Positions 11,106-24,030 are shown, numbered from the stretch's first letter. The stretch is 64,000 nt of DNA from Phylloscopus collybita (GCA_027886175.1 JAJNNQ010000006.1:3968001-4032000); one strand, 5' to 3'. The notes: generated from the letters alone by a model not told the origin. Numbers and translations: made by a program.

Positions 11106-14100
11106 TCTTCAAGGTGAGTTCTCTTCAATGCTGGAGTTCATTAGGTGCTGGAGGCACCTAATTTTACGGTCTAATTCAGTGTATTCTGCTCTGTCTTTGG
11201 TTGTTGTCTTTATCCTTATTCCATTGCTGGATTGCCCAAAACATAAGGCCAAAACACAAGGGCATCTTAGAAAAATGACACAGGATGAGGTGGTTTTTCT
11301 TCCTTGTTAATACAAGAAATTTAGATTCTTTCCATTAAATTTTATTAGAGTTTTACCAAGGATACTGGTTTACCAATTAACTCTTGTTTGATACCGTTTA
11401 ATATCTGGCTGATTAAACAGCATCAAACAAAATTTTATTTAAAGAATATTTCTCATGGCTTTGGATTTTTTCAAATCTGACAAGAAATAGAGGAGCATGC
11501 ACCTTCAAGTGCTGACAAAGCTTCAGCAAGCAAGGAATAGTCAAGGTACAGTTTTTGATAAAGATACCTTGGTCTTTTGATATGACTAGGATCAATTCTC
11601 ATAAAGGCCAAAATGACTTTTCAATTCCTGGAAGAGCCTTGAGGGGCTCAGATTTACATCCTACTGGTATGAAGATACTAAAAACTGAATTGTCAGTATT
11701 TATTGTTTGTCTTCCAATTCACTTATAAAGAGTTCTGAAAAAATGAATTTTTTAGAATTTTATTTTTTTCAGAACCTGGGCTTTATAGAAGCCCATATTT
11801 CTAGTGTAATTAAAATAGTAATTCTATACTTGGTGATGTAGTACATCCTTTTGTGGTTCCTTTTTTTTTCTATCAACTGTACAGAAACTTGGATATTTCC
11901 ATTCCTCACTTAAACATTATGGGATAAAACTGAACTGTTAGGGTCTGATTTTTGAATGTGATAGGTTAATTTTCTTTATTTTAAAACTCAATTTAGATTT
12001 TAAAGGAAAGTTTAGAGAAGGTAGTATTGGTTTTGCATATGCCTATGTCTATATATTCTTTAAAGCGAAAAGATACACTTTTCCTGTTTGTAATGGGACT
12101 GATATTTCTCTCTTCTCTCTTTACAGTTTTTAAGCTCTGATCTTAAAAATTCCTAGCAGTCTTTTTGTTTTAATTATTGTTTTAATTATATTTCTACTTA
12201 TATCAGCATGAGAACTTCAGCTAGCAATGAATGTGCTCCGAAAACTCAGTACCTAAAGTCACACCTAAATTTAAAGCTCTGTAAGAAAACTATTATTAGG
12301 AGAGCTTATGAAGAAAAAAAAAATGAAAAATCTTCTAAAAATTACTGCTGAGGAGACTTGTAAAGATCATACTGAGTGATAGGTCAAAAAGCCCAACCCA
12401 TTGACTACTGCTGGAGTTAGGAAATTCACTTATCCTGGCAGGCAGCTACTTCTCTTCACTTACCCCTTTTGACACTGTTCTTTTATGTCATTTGGACATA
12501 TTCAGTAAGGTCATACAAGAGGAAGACTTTTCCTGTGCTTATCTGGATGCAGGGGAGGTGTGGGGACTTATTACTGCTTAATAGGCTACTTGCACTCAGC
12601 ATCATCTAGAGCAAAGTTCAGGGTGAGAAGGGAGTCATACTGCCCCAGGAAAACTCTGTTTAGAATACTTGACTTTACTGGCAAGCCACTGCAAATACCT
12701 GCTATCCAGCTGAATTCAGGTGAGAATCCATGTAAAGAATCAATAGCCTAGTGGCCAGCAACACATGTTCAAATACTGACAAAACTTTCCGGTTTTAAGT
12801 TTCTAGAGATAAAAAAAAGAAAAGTAATCTAAGCTCTGGATACATCTGACTTTTTACTGTAGGCAGGGTAGAAATGAGCATATATATTGATGCAAGCATA
12901 ATTGTTACTAAACTTTGTAGAAAGACTAATCCAAGGTTAAGATAGAGACATCATGTATTCATGTCTCTCCTTTGAATTCAGTGGAGATAGTGAGATTAAC
13001 TGTGTAATGTGCTAAAGAACTGAGGCCTAATATAGTTATATAATTTAATAGCTCATAATCATTGACCTGATTATGATTTCAGTAAGCCCATATTTTCATG
13101 TTGGTACTGATTTTGTCCAAGTTCTCACAGGTGCCTATAAGGCTGCATAACTCCTATGTGTACTGGATCACAGCTTGTTAAGAGACTGGATTTGCTTACA
13201 GCTGTGGTGGTACTTAAAAGGTTTATAAAAAACCCTAAACAAAGTAAAAACAAACAACCAAACAAAACCAACCAAAAAACCCCAGAACTTTACTGAATAG
13301 GGAGTTGGATAGATACTATAGAGATGAGATTTGGAGGTAGATTTTACAGCTACAGGGCTGGCTGGTTAGTTTGTTAACATGCATAATCAGCAGCACAGGA
13401 CCTGGAAGGTATATGTGCCCTTCTCTCATTATTTTAAAGCTGTATTATCAGTCCAACTCTATTCAACAATTACAGTGCTAATTGAGCTCAAAGTGAACAA
13501 GTTCATCTACTCTTTCATTAAAGAACTTTTTCCAATTAAAGTTTAGCTTTATTTAGTTCATCTATGTAGACATCATCCTAAAGCAAATAGGAGGACAATT
13601 TTATCACCATTAAAGCTTTCTGAAGCATGATCACGATGAGCTTATACAGCATCAGAGTTACTGAAATAAAACTATCATAACAAAATTAATGTGACAGACT
13701 TAAGGAAAAAAAATCAGCAGTATTTGTATAATGAGATACTCAATAGTCAAATTACAAGTGTAGTCACTATAATGTTGATCTTCCAGTAGTTATGGTATAG
13801 GAAAGCCAAGTGCATACATATATATAAACTATATATATAATATATGTATTGAATTTTGTTACAGAACACATACCTTGTGTGCCTTTGTGAAAAACACTGA
13901 GATATGAGCTATTCTGCATTTATGCTGCTGATAGTTAAAGAGTAAATATGGATAAATATTTTTGATTTATAACTTCCATAAAATTTTCACCTTTCCCAAT
14001 TAAAGAGGAAATTACAGTGGTGCTAACTGTAGATGTCTGAGTAATAAGCCACTAAATGCAAACTGTGGGACACAATTATTGCTTTAGGGTTATGTAAAAC

Positions 14101-15087
14101 CTTGCAAGACTCTAAGCTATACCAAATGAAGGGTTTACTCAGTGAAAGGTGCTTTATCTTATTTATTTATCTTTGGCACATACGAGAGCATGACATTTAG
14201 CAGACAGTGATGTATTTTGGAGAATCCAGGTGGGAACAGTGATACTGAGAAGTTACAGTAGAAATATTCTGTTCTGCAATCCTTAGCTATCTATCTTTAT
14301 ATTGCCCCATCACAATAGCATCTGAATGCCACAGAACACTTAGCTGTATAATGCCCTTTTGAGGTGTACAATAGTCCCATTTTCAAGTTGGATAGAAACA
14401 AGAGATGGAAAAATAAATTTTTTTTTTTGGTCTTACATTACTTAGGCAAAATATGGCAGCTAGAATTTTTATCTCCTATGACTTCATTTTGTGACTTAAC
14501 TGCAATACCATCCTTCTTTATACTGTTATTTATAAGTAAATATAGAACAAAGCATAAATGAGGTAATATGAAATGAGGCTGTTTTTTCAGTCTGTAGAAA
14601 GGTTAAATAAAGTATTCTTGCTGCAAGTTCAACAGCTATAACTTTGGATCTGATACAGATCCATGAAAAGTGTCTCTCAATTTCATTAAAAGAGTCACTG
14701 CCAAATCCCTTCTTTAGTTGCTCAATGTCTAACTTAGAAATGACAACTGAATCAGAAGAGATGGATCTTGGAAAAATCTTCCATCTCTCCTGGTTTTTGT
14801 TTTGTTTTCTTTTTCCCTTCTTAAAAACTTTGAAAATTCTCTCTTATTCTGAAAAAGATCTTTGTTTTTGCTGACACATTCATATTTCTTTCAGATTCCT
14901 TCTCTGCTTCCATTTTTCATTCAGGTGTTCTACATTTCAATAGAAAGAAATCTTCAACTTTTCTGACATCATTTTTGAAGTTTCAATAAAATCAGAATGT
15001 TTGAAAAGGTCTAGTGTTTTCCCAGGACGGTAGTTCTTCCAGTTCCAGATCATGACATTAAACTTCACCTTTGTTTTGACAACTTAT
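11106..15087. other. Unique AT-rich DNA
   Basis: No gene or mobile element is recognised over about 4 kb. An A/C-only-like tract (about 13228-13284, with repeats of AAACAAACAACC type) and an alternating TA tract around 13816-13850 are the only structured parts. Open frames are all under 80 codons. Confidence 0.5.
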
Positions 15088-15206
15088 TGTGGTTTAACCT
15101 CTGTGAGCAGCTAAGAATACTGGCACTCAGTCAATTTTCCCAAGTGGGATAGGGGAGAAAAGTCAGAAAAGTAAGAAAAGTGAGAAAAGTCATGGGCTGA
15201 GGTAAA
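15088..15206 (-). mobile_element. ERVL-type LTR fragment (3' end, minus strand)
   Basis: On the plus strand the fragment starts TGTGGTTTAACC, the reverse complement of the common avian ERVL LTR end. A GCAGCTAAG block, a GGGATAGGGGAGAAAAGTC block and a CATGGGCTGAGGTAA block follow in the order expected for the U5 region read backwards. Its inner part is missing: similarity stops near 15206, exactly where a CR1 lacking its own 3' end begins. This points to a deletion that joined two elements. Confidence 0.8.
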
Positions 15207-15350
15207 AATCATCTTTGTTACTCTGCACGTGTCTCTCTCGTACTGAGGAGCCCAGAACTGGGCACAGCACTCCAGATGTGGCTTTACATGGCAGATTAGA
15301 GGGATGGGATCACCTTCCTCAACCTGCTGGCAATGCTCTTCGTAATGCAC
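15207..15350 (-). mobile_element. CR1 LINE, 3' part (split by an LTR)
   Basis: Read on the minus strand this is the C-terminal part of CR1 ORF2. The translation contains VKPHLECCAQFWAPQYERD and RVTKMI, matching the conserved 'RPHLE.C.QFWAPQ' end of CR1 ORF2. The CR1 3' UTR is absent at the 15206 junction, which is unusual because CR1 copies normally keep the 3' end and lose the 5' end. The element continues at 16003 beyond an inserted solo LTR. Confidence 0.9.
15345..15350. repeat. Target-site duplication, left copy (ATGCAC)
   Basis: ATGCAC before the LTR recurs at 16003-16008. Because the LTR may end in CA, the true duplication is either 6 bp (ATGCAC, LTR end 16002) or 5 bp (TGCAC, LTR end 16003). 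The word derives from the interrupted CR1. Confidence 0.8.
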
Positions 15351-16002
15351 TGTCCTGATTTGGAAAGACAGGTGCGTGCTAAGGAAGGCAGGAGCCTCCC
15401 TTGAAATGGAGACTATAACCCTCCTCCCTCCAAATTATTATAATTTTGAAATTATGTAGCTCTCAGGCAAAGATATGGTCATAGGAATAACAGGTATTTA
15501 CTAGGAAAATTAAAATAAAAATGTAGTAGTACAAAAACCAACCAAACAAGAAGAAAACCCTGACAGAGTCAGAATACAACCTGACACCCTGTTGGTCAGG
15601 GTGTTGGAAGCAGTCCAGTTAAGTCCTCCTGCAGTGACAGATGTGGTTCTGTTGGAGCAGAGATGATTCTGTAGAAGGATGTAGTTCTCTGAAAGTCCAG
15701 TGGTGGTGAGATAGGTCTGGTCTTCCTCTGGGAATCCAGTGGAAACAGGCTGCCTTGGTGTTCTGACTCTCAGATTTTTATCCAGGTAGGAATGGTTGGC
15801 TCCTCCCTGTGGGTGGAGCATCTCACAATAGGATGATGTAATTTTATCAGTCATGCAGTGAGACTCAATGGCCCATTAACAGAAGATATCCCCTGGAGGG
15901 AGGATGGGTCATGGAAGAGAGAAAGAACACTACCCCACCTGGTTTTAACAGATGGTAATAGAACACATACTTCTGGTTATACGTTGCACTGGAACCTAAG
16001 AC
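15351..16002 (-). mobile_element. ERVK-type solo LTR, passerine-like (about 652 bp)
   Basis: On the plus strand it begins TGTCCTGATTTGGAAAGACA, which I recall as the 3' end (reverse complement) of an abundant passerine ERVK-type LTR. A 5- or 6-bp target duplication flanks it, and CR1 sequence resumes exactly at its far edge. The minus strand carries the promoter: GGATAAAAATCTG (15773-15785) is TATA-like, and the AATTATTATAATTTTG block near 15433 lies where a polyadenylation region would be. A hairpin with arms ACACCCTG / CAGGGTGT (15584-15604) lies in the transcribed part. Frames of 60 to 114 codons cross it on both strands but are not conserved coding sequence. No retroviral gene is attached. 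Confidence 0.88.
15773..15785 (-). promoter_or_regulatory. TATA-like box of the ERVK-type LTR
   Basis: The minus strand reads GGATAAAAATCTG. Its position in the middle of the LTR fits a U3/R boundary. Present activity is unknown. Confidence 0.5.
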
Positions 16003-16140
16003 ATGCACCATGGAAGACCTTTGTCCTTCTTGGCCCCCAGAGCACAACGCTGGTTCATAAACAGATTGTTGTCCACTAGGACCACCAGTCCTTCATCACA
16101 GAACTATTTTTCAGTGGGTTGGTTCCCAGCCTATATGGAC
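16003..16140 (-). mobile_element. CR1 LINE, 5' part of the split copy
   Basis: This continues the CR1 from 15207-15350. The plus strand shows CCTTCTTGGCCCCCAGAGCAC, TTGTTGTCCACTAGGACCACC and GTTCCCAGCCTATATGG blocks, which is the reverse complement of the CR1 ORF2 region just upstream of the QFWAPQ motif. It is 5'-truncated near 16140. Confidence 0.88.
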
Positions 16141-17297
16141 AAACAAAGCACCAATACAGAACAAAACACTAAACCAGAACAAAATAATAAAAGGAAGATT
16201 ATTTTCTTTCTGGACATCTCAAATTTAGGTATCTAAATCTCAACTATTGCCCTAGACTTCATTTATCATACTGAATAAACAGTAAGCACATCAGCCACAG
16301 CAGCAGAGCTTGTATTCCTCTGCTTTTGAATTCAACAGGCTATGAGTTGTGCCTTGAGAATACCTACTTTGCTTTAATGAAAACAGATGATTTTTGGAAA
16401 ATAAACTCAGTATTTGGTGTCATACATTTAGGTGACTAAGAAAAAGGGTTGTGTCTGAGGCTAAATGTGAAGTTCACTCTAAGAATGGATTAATGTCCTA
16501 GGATGAGCAGTTTTGTGTGTATTAGTAATTCCTGCAGTGAATTTCTTCTATTTTCTTCTCTAAACCTTTCCTCAATAAACCAAAACTAAATCCAAACAAA
16601 TAAACAAATCAACAAAAAACTAAACCAGAAAAAAAATCTCAGAAGTCTAATAAGTAATTAACATTGACAAACTGAGAAATAATGTGTGTGCAATCTCACA
16701 AAATGAAAAATCCATCAATGTTGTCAAAGTTCAGTTACTAAGTCCAACATTCACTTAGCAAACTTTGGAAATTTGTTGATGCTCCTTAAGTCGTAATGTT
16801 TGTACCACATTTTTTTCTTGTAATTTTCTGTATATGATTGAAGCTCCTTGTTTTGGAGTCCTGTTACCACAATGTCAAAAGAGAGAAGAAAAAATCTTCA
16901 GATGTTATTCAGATCAGCTAAACTCTTAAGTAATTTTCTAGATGAGCCCTTTTTTCTTTCTACTGACTACAGAAAAAGAGTTAAGGAAACTGCAGTCTCA
17001 GCTTACAGTGAGTCACATGTCCTTTGTCATAGGTGTATGTTAGGTTTTAGAATCTGAGATAATCAATCCAGAGTGTTTCTCTAGTCACTGTAGGGCCCTG
17101 TGTCTCTCCTCTAATGGAATTAATCTTATACTAAAAAAGGAAATCTAAAATGGTTGTGACAAATCAGTCCCTTAACATGCCTTTTTCTTCTCACTGAATA
17201 TGAGGGAAACCTATGGTAACTAACTTCAAATATTGCTCATATAGAAAATTGCTTAAAATTAATTTACCTTCTGTGACTGGAACCCTGTAAGATAAAT
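16141..17297. other. Unique AT-rich DNA
   Basis: No gene is seen. An A/C-rich tract with AAACAAATAAAC-like repeats lies at about 16575-16635. Small frames here (for example 16848-17057) have no recognisable domain. Confidence 0.5.
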
Positions 17298-17858
17298 TGT
17301 CATATAGCACCTGGCTGGAATGGAGTTAACTTTCCCCTTTTCACCATACAGTTCTGTGCTTTGCAATTGTACCCAGAAAGGTATTGATAGCAATTCAGTG
17401 TTTTGGCTGCCGCTGAGCAGATCTGGCACAGCCTCAAGGCTCTCTCCAGCCCAGGACTATTAGACTGAGAGTGAGAAAAAGGCTGGGGCAGTAGCACAGT
17501 CAGGACACCCAATCCAAACTGACCAAACAGATGTTGGATGACATAATGCTCAGCAACAAAGACAAGGAAAACAGTGGAAAAGGGAGGCATTTGTTACTAA
17601 GACATTTGTCTTCTGAACTAACTTCTGTGTGTGATTACTGAGGTCCCAGTCCCAGGAAGTGGCTGAACATGCCTGCTGGACAGAGGTAGAGAATTTTTTT
17701 CCTTTGCTTCCATGCAAAGGTTTTGGTTTTCTTTATTAAACTGTCTTTATCTCAACCCATGAGTTTTTCTTCTTATTTTGGAGAAAATTTCCTCCAAGTA
17801 AGAGGAGTGACAGAGGCTTTGTAGGTAACTAGTGGGCAATCAAGGTCAACATCCCACA
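17298..17858 (+). mobile_element. ERVL-type solo LTR (561 bp, old)
   Basis: It begins TGTCATATAGCACCTGGCTG and includes GGAATGGAGTTAACTTTCCCC, typical of the U3 start of avian ERVL LTRs. A CCAAACTGACCAAACAGAT block near 17513-17531 and a GATGACATAATGCTCAG block near 17536-17552 follow. The expected TATATAAAC box after the latter is lost. An ATTAAA signal lies at 17735-17740, followed by TTTATCTCAACCCATGAGTT, a very characteristic avian ERVL LTR motif. The copy ends CATCCCACA. No convincing target duplication remains, consistent with an old insertion. No internal retroviral sequence is present. Confidence 0.85.
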
Positions 17859-18998
17859 GTTGCCACCCAAAATATTTTTCCAGCTCCCTTTAAAATGAAT
17901 TTCAATCTCTTCACTGCCTTCAGTAATTGTCAAGCCTGGCATCAAAGTATTTAAATATTATTCATTGTGATGCTTGTTCACTGCTGACTGCAGATGCAGC
18001 TGCACCTGCATTTAATGTGCAGAAGCACATTGTGCTTGTGCTTTACCTAATAGCTAACATACTTGTAGCAGTTAGGTTTACCATGTAACTGCAATTGAGG
18101 AAGGTTATAATAGTGTCTTGTCATTATCCTCTGATAGTCACTGTAAACCTCATAAAAATAAAAGTCACAGATTACTGAAAAATTTATCATCAGCATTGTT
18201 AGATAAAGGGGAAAATTGATGTTACCACTGTTTATATGGTAAGAGACTGAAAAAATACATTGAAAGTAGTACTATTAATAACAAAGACAGCAAGAGGTGA
18301 TTCTTTTTAGAAAGTTGAATTAGCACTGGTGGGAATATATAGTATGGAAAATTGTTTTCCAGTAATGTTTTCAGTCAGTTTATCTTATTTTTTTAGATAT
18401 ATCAGAATCAGAAGGCTGAGCTATAGCAATGCAAACTACTATAATAAAAGAATGAACTGACGTGCAGTAAGCTATCATCACAAGTTTGAATTAAAATCAG
18501 TGAAAATATTTTTAGATGTGAAATAGAGTGTTCCTTCCTTCCTTGTTAAGATCTTTTAGTTTTGCATTGTTCTGTGCTACATGCTTTAGCTTGGAACATA
18601 AGTAAAATAAAAACACTGTCAAGAGATATTAAAAAGTACAAAAGAATATTTCTGGCTTTCTTACACATACAGAAACACTTTGGATAATTTGAATAAGTTT
18701 CAGATAAGCAACCATATTTTTGGGTGCTCATTAGAGCTTGGTGAATAATTTATAACAAATAATTTAGTTGATGAATTTTAACTCTCTTCAGCTCACAAAT
18801 TGTCCATGAACAGATTGTGATTTTCCTAAATTAGTTCATTATTCACAATCATCCAGTGAATAATTCCTGTGACTAATTCTCTGTAGCTAGTTTGTGGCCA
18901 GTTGCTGTAAGCAGTTAACTTTCAAGATGTTTTGGTCTCACACATAAATCCTTTGGAATATTTCTGCTTAACCAAAAACTTTGAATTCAAAGCATCAG

Positions 18999-19053
<55 letters not shown>

Positions 19054-21782
19054 CAAAAACCTATAAGGTACATGCACTTTCCACCCTAAGTTTCTGTATA
19101 AATCACTGTAATATTTAAGAGCTGTTCTGAAAAAATATAATTAATTTTCTTGTACATCCAAAGGGAGACAAAGCCTCATATATTCAAAAGATTTTGAGAA
19201 GTTTCTGAAAATTTTCTTTCCTTGGCTTCCTTTAATTCAGTGTTTTCCCATTCAATGTAAGTGGGCTACATCAGAGACAATCATGACATTTTAAAGCAAA
19301 GGGGTTTTACTTGCAGTAGTAGTTTGTTTGTTTGTATGTTTGTTTACATTTTTAAGGATGGAGTAATTTTCCAAGTTCAAATAATAAATTGTATAAAAGT
19401 TTTTGAATTATACTTGTCTGTTGTAATCTTGATCTTATATTTTGTCATATAAGGTCAAAGTTTAATGAATAATTCATTTTAAATTTTGAAAAAAACAAAA
19501 TTAGGACATAAATCACTTATTTTTAGACTAAAAGAGGGGGGGCAAATTTATCCTTCTTACTTGTATTTTCATTATACTCTAAATTCTCAAAAAAAAAAAA
19601 GTTTAAATTAATCCTTTCAGTTTTATGACTACATGAATATTATTATTATAATATTTACTTAAAATGATAGAAAACCTTATTTTTTTCTTCTTTTTGTTCC
19701 TATTTCCATTATTCCTTTATTACACTTTATTTTTAATGCTTTGTCAAAATGTTGTCACATATCAATATTTTTCTAATGAGGAGAAATTATGAAAAACTAC
19801 AATATGTTTTTAAATGAATCAGCATTTCTCTTTATTTGCAATGAATTTTCAAGGCGAATTCTCTAAACACATGCATAATCAAGAGGAAGTAGTTCGACAG
19901 CAAGACGACTCTAAGCAAATAATCTATCAAAATCCCTCTTTCTTAGCTTCTTTCAGGAGCACTGATTGTTTTGATTCTTCATTACTGCATTTTGTATTCA
20001 CTTTTGTCTCCAAGACACCAAGAAAAAAAATCATTTTGCAAATACTAGAACCTTAACTTGCTATGTGCTTACCCTGGAGAAATGACAGAGGTCAGAAGAT
20101 TTGGGTTATATTCAAGTCTCTGTTCTCTGGATCTCAAATTGGTTTACATGTTGCATTATATGGAAAAGTTTAATAAATGAAAGCTTCTTTAATAAGTTAG
20201 ACATTTAGAAATTACTGCATACTGTAGTAGATTGCACAACTCTATTCAGATTTTTCCAAAGGGTTTTTATTTGACTAACAATTACAAGATTGTCTTCAGT
20301 TGCATATAACTGAATGATATTTTGCATATAACAGACTCTCCAACCACTTCAATATTTTACATAGAATGACCAAAGTATGCCAAACTGTATGGATAAAAGG
20401 TATTTATTAATTTGAATATTTTTATTTTCACATCCAACAAGTTCATGTTGTACATTAGTTCATAGTCCATATCTACCATCTTCAGAAAACTCAGGCAGTG
20501 GTGCAGCTTTCACTGTCATTTCCTGTTACCTCCAAGTGCTTACTTTGTTTTCCTTAAAGAACCTCTGGGAAGTTTTCAGTACCTAATATTACTTCCAGTA
20601 AATGGTACATTTTAGCGTATGTTATCAATTAGAAATTTTTATTAAGTTTTTGCACAAAGCTTTCACGAAGGCCTTTATCCAAAAAAAAGAGGTTTTGTTG
20701 TTTGGATTTGTTTTGTTTTGTTTTGTTTTTTTCCAGAAAAATATCAACAATCCTAGAAAAAGATGATTTACTAAATAAATAATTAAATGAATAAGATCAG
20801 TCATTCACAAAGCCTATAAAATAATAAGACAGATTTTCCAGAAATTATGAAGTTAATTTTCTTGAAATAAATTATTTGAATTTTATGTTTCATGTTGAAT
20901 ATTTGCAGTTCATTATTATTAGTTTTCTTATCTATATTTCTATGAGATATATCCCCTAGGTTTCTAAGCTGAGAATAATGTCTAAAATCTTTTGTTGGTG
21001 ACAATTCTGGTATGGGATCCTGAATTGCAATGATGTGAACTGTGAAGTCCTAGATTTCTGTATACTTTATATTCTAAACTGTGTTCCCTAAAGAATAGAA
21101 ATTTCACTTTGTTGTGAATAAGTTATGTGGTGAGGGTCCAAAACCTTCACTGACACAGCTTGAAGGAAAGGGAGCTAGAAAGTGTATTAAGGTGGGGGGA
21201 GAGGGAAAGAAAAGGTAGATGCCAATAAACTCTAGGGGAGAGCAAGGTATATATATCCACTTTGAAATATGAGCCAATGGCGTCCCTCTATAAAGCTTAC
21301 TTTATTTAAACTATTTCTTTAACCTGGGAAAGGGCATATATTCTTAAAACATGCACTGAAGGAATGACAGGAAGTCAACAAGTTTTTAAGTAGTATACTT
21401 AAATAAGAATTTACATTCCCTGAAGTCAACAAATATTTCAAATAATGAATGGCTGCATATTCCACTCTTGTCTTATTGTAAGAAGGGGGAAATATGAACA
21501 TGAAGAAAAATTAGTTGTCAGATTAATTCCCAAGGCATAGAAGTCAATGATTTGTTTTGTACTTTTGCCTTGAATGTTTTAACAGAAGCACTTGCTTTCT
21601 CCTTGTGAATTGGAATTAGTATTATTGACATATCCAGAGGAAAACTGTAATTTAAAAAATCTACAGTACCTGGAAATGAGTTTTTTTGGGGGAGCTTTTG
21701 AATGTCAAGCACATCTGAGATGGTTTGCTCATTTTAGGATGTAGAATTTCAAAACATGAAAACCTGGGAATAGACATAAGTT
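17859..21782. other. Unique AT-rich DNA
   Basis: About 3.9 kb with no recognisable gene. It holds the AAT microsatellite at 19000-19052, a G run near 19530, A runs near 19588-19600, and a TTTTG-rich patch near 20696-20731. Open frames stay at or below 80 codons and show no domain. Confidence 0.5.
19000..19052 (+). repeat. (AAT)n microsatellite, about 17 units
   Basis: A perfect trinucleotide run of 53 bp with no interruption, likely polymorphic in length. Confidence 0.97.
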
Positions 21783-21877
21783 TGTGGGGTTTGTTTGTTG
21801 GTTTAGGGATTTGAGGGTTTTTGTTTGGTTTTTTGGTTTTGTTTTTTTTTTTTTTGTTTGGTTTTTTTTTGGTTTTT

Positions 21878-21908
<31 letters not shown>

Positions 21909-21960
21909 GTTTTGTTTTTGGTTTTGTTTTTGTTTTTTTTTTGTTTTTTTTCTTTTTTTT
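21783..21960 (+). repeat. G/T-rich low-complexity tract
   Basis: About 180 bp that are almost free of A and C on the plus strand. It is built from short irregular units such as GGTTTTTTTT, TTTTG and GGTTTTG, and ends in a T/C run followed by CAG. Long frames in both directions across it are artefacts of this composition. The TTTTTTTTCAG end resembles a 3' splice acceptor but has no supporting exon. Confidence 0.95.
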
Positions 21961-23966
21961 CAGAATGTACAATAGGTCTAGTTTTTTGGGTTTTTTTTAT
22001 TAAATTACTATGCCCAATAATATTCAGCATACCTGTCCTCAGAAACTCTGGAAAGTAAAAATCTTACACTGCCCTTACCTTTCCTGTGGAGGATACAGAG
22101 ACTGACCTGTATATGCAAGGCTGAGAGGTACTTCTGTGGACCATTCCTCCTATATAAGTTCTTGAAGTTGCTATAGCAGCCCCATAGGAACAATATACAG
22201 GTGAAGTACCATGGCAGAGAAAATATATATATAGCAATAAGCAGTTTACATTCCCTCTCTGTTTTTCCCCCACGTTGAACTCTGATGAGAAAATTTGATC
22301 ATGTGGTCATTTTAATGAATTTCTACAGAAATGCTTATATAAATTACTGAGTAAGGAATAATAAAATGTCCATCTAAGATGGTAGTATTTATTCCATGAT
22401 GTACTAAGCATGTAGATAACCATAAGAATCTCATCAATTTCACTTTATGTGTCTGTGTAGAAATTTGCATTTGTGTTCTTTTATATTTGATAAATCTACT
22501 TTCTCTTGCATAAAGAAACTGTTAATTTGTTTTCAGCAGTGTTCCATAGAGATGCATGCAAATAAAGAAAATCTTCATGAAACATTGAGATTTTTAAGCT
22601 GATTATATTTTTCATTGTTTGAAGTTGATTGAAGTTGTTTGAAGGAATCAATAATTCTTTGATTTATCTACATTCTTTCTTTCGATTTTCCTCTGTTTTA
22701 CCACAGAGTAAATGATAATGAATGACACACAGAACTTGTTAACTTGCTTATCAGTAGATGTAGTTGCTACTGTTGAAATGCTTAAAATTTCTAGTGTTGT
22801 AAAATCAAAAAGCTGCAAATCAAAAATAAAGCCCACACAAAAATGAAAAAAAAAACCAACCCACACTAGTATTTGCAGATTATGATTTCTGTTTCATTGA
22901 ATGAGTAAAAGAAATGAAGAGGAAATGAGCAAAATTATGGTTTGGTTAGCTGTTATTCTCTTTTATCACCATTCAAATATGCCAGATTTGCAAGTAGCTT
23001 AAACAGTTCCAAATGAAGTTAAGTGCTAATTCTATTTTGCTGAACTAATCATTATAGGTTCAGAAACATTTGGAGGTTTGCTTATTACTTTAGACTATGG
23101 TGCTAAAACTAATGACACCAAACTTTCAGACTGGATTTTTTTAGCAAGGACAAAAAGCCAAAACTCTCTATTTTTTTTTCCCCAAAGAGGAGAGGAAGCA
23201 AGAAAAGACACTTCATTGTGCCTGAATAAAATATTTTAGAAGAAAATCTTTTGATAACGTCTACATTAATATTCTTAATATTCTGTAATAGATGTACTTC
23301 ATGTAACCCCTTCTCTTTCTATGATAATGAATCTTAATTGTGTATAACCTCCTTTTCTACCACACTTCTACTTTTCTATCTTGTTCTTCCCCAGTGGGTA
23401 GTAATTTTTTACTAATGACCATCAGTTTCTGAGTAAGAACATAATTCATTTTGCATAGGGCACTGAAGAACTATCAAATTGTAATGATTTTCAGTCACTG
23501 CAGACCTGGGCCAGATTCAAGCTTAGCAACTCAGTGATGAAAGCCCCTGATTACTATTAACAATTCCCTGAACTGTTCAGTGCCCATTAAATAAATGTAC
23601 AATATGTTTGTCATTTGCGGTCCTATATTCTCATTCTGATTCTCCATGTCAGAAGCTCTTGGTCTAAAAATGAAAATGGACTTGCATCCATCAGGTAACT
23701 TTTCCTTTAGCTGCAATGTTGCCTTAATATGTCCACAGTTATGGTCACTTGACTTTTCCACAGAAATTAAGTGGTTGGAGGATTCCTATCTTCACTATTT
23801 TGTTCTAAATTCCAAGTGGTTTCTGGGTGTGATATTAATTCCATCAGAAAACATATTATGAAAAATAAAACTCTAACAAAACCCATATTTTTAAATGATC
23901 CAATAAGAATGATAGTAGCAACAGTCCAAAATAATTTCAGTCAAGGGATTATCTGATATTTCTTTT
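21961..23966. other. Unique AT-rich DNA
   Basis: No gene or mobile element is recognised. A short C/A-rich patch lies around 22846-22866. The rest is ordinary AT-rich sequence. Confidence 0.5.
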
Positions 23967-24030
23967 CATAGAATTATAGAATATCCTGAGTTGGAAACAA
24001 CCCACAAAGATCAAGTCCAAGGAGTTCTTG
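23967..24030 (-). mobile_element. CR1 3' tail fragment
   Basis: The plus strand reads CATAGAATTATAGAATATCC, then TGAGTTGGAAACAACCCACA and a GATCAAGTCCAA block. This is the reverse complement of the last 60 or so bases of a CR1 (or of the CR1-derived tail of a SINE), including two terminal octamer units. No tRNA-like head is seen in the following bases, so it is listed as a truncated CR1. Confidence 0.75.

Noticed and set aside
17298..17858. 5' LTR of a full provirus with the LTR fragment at 15088-15206
   Set aside because: The two are in opposite orientation, and no retroviral internal sequence lies between them.
21950..21963. 3' splice acceptor (T/C run followed by CAG)
   Set aside because: It is the end of a low-complexity tract with no open exon or conserved sequence after it.
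21661..22058. Several K-rich or F-rich frames of 60 to 103 codons on both strands
   Set aside because: They are translations of the G/T low-complexity tract.
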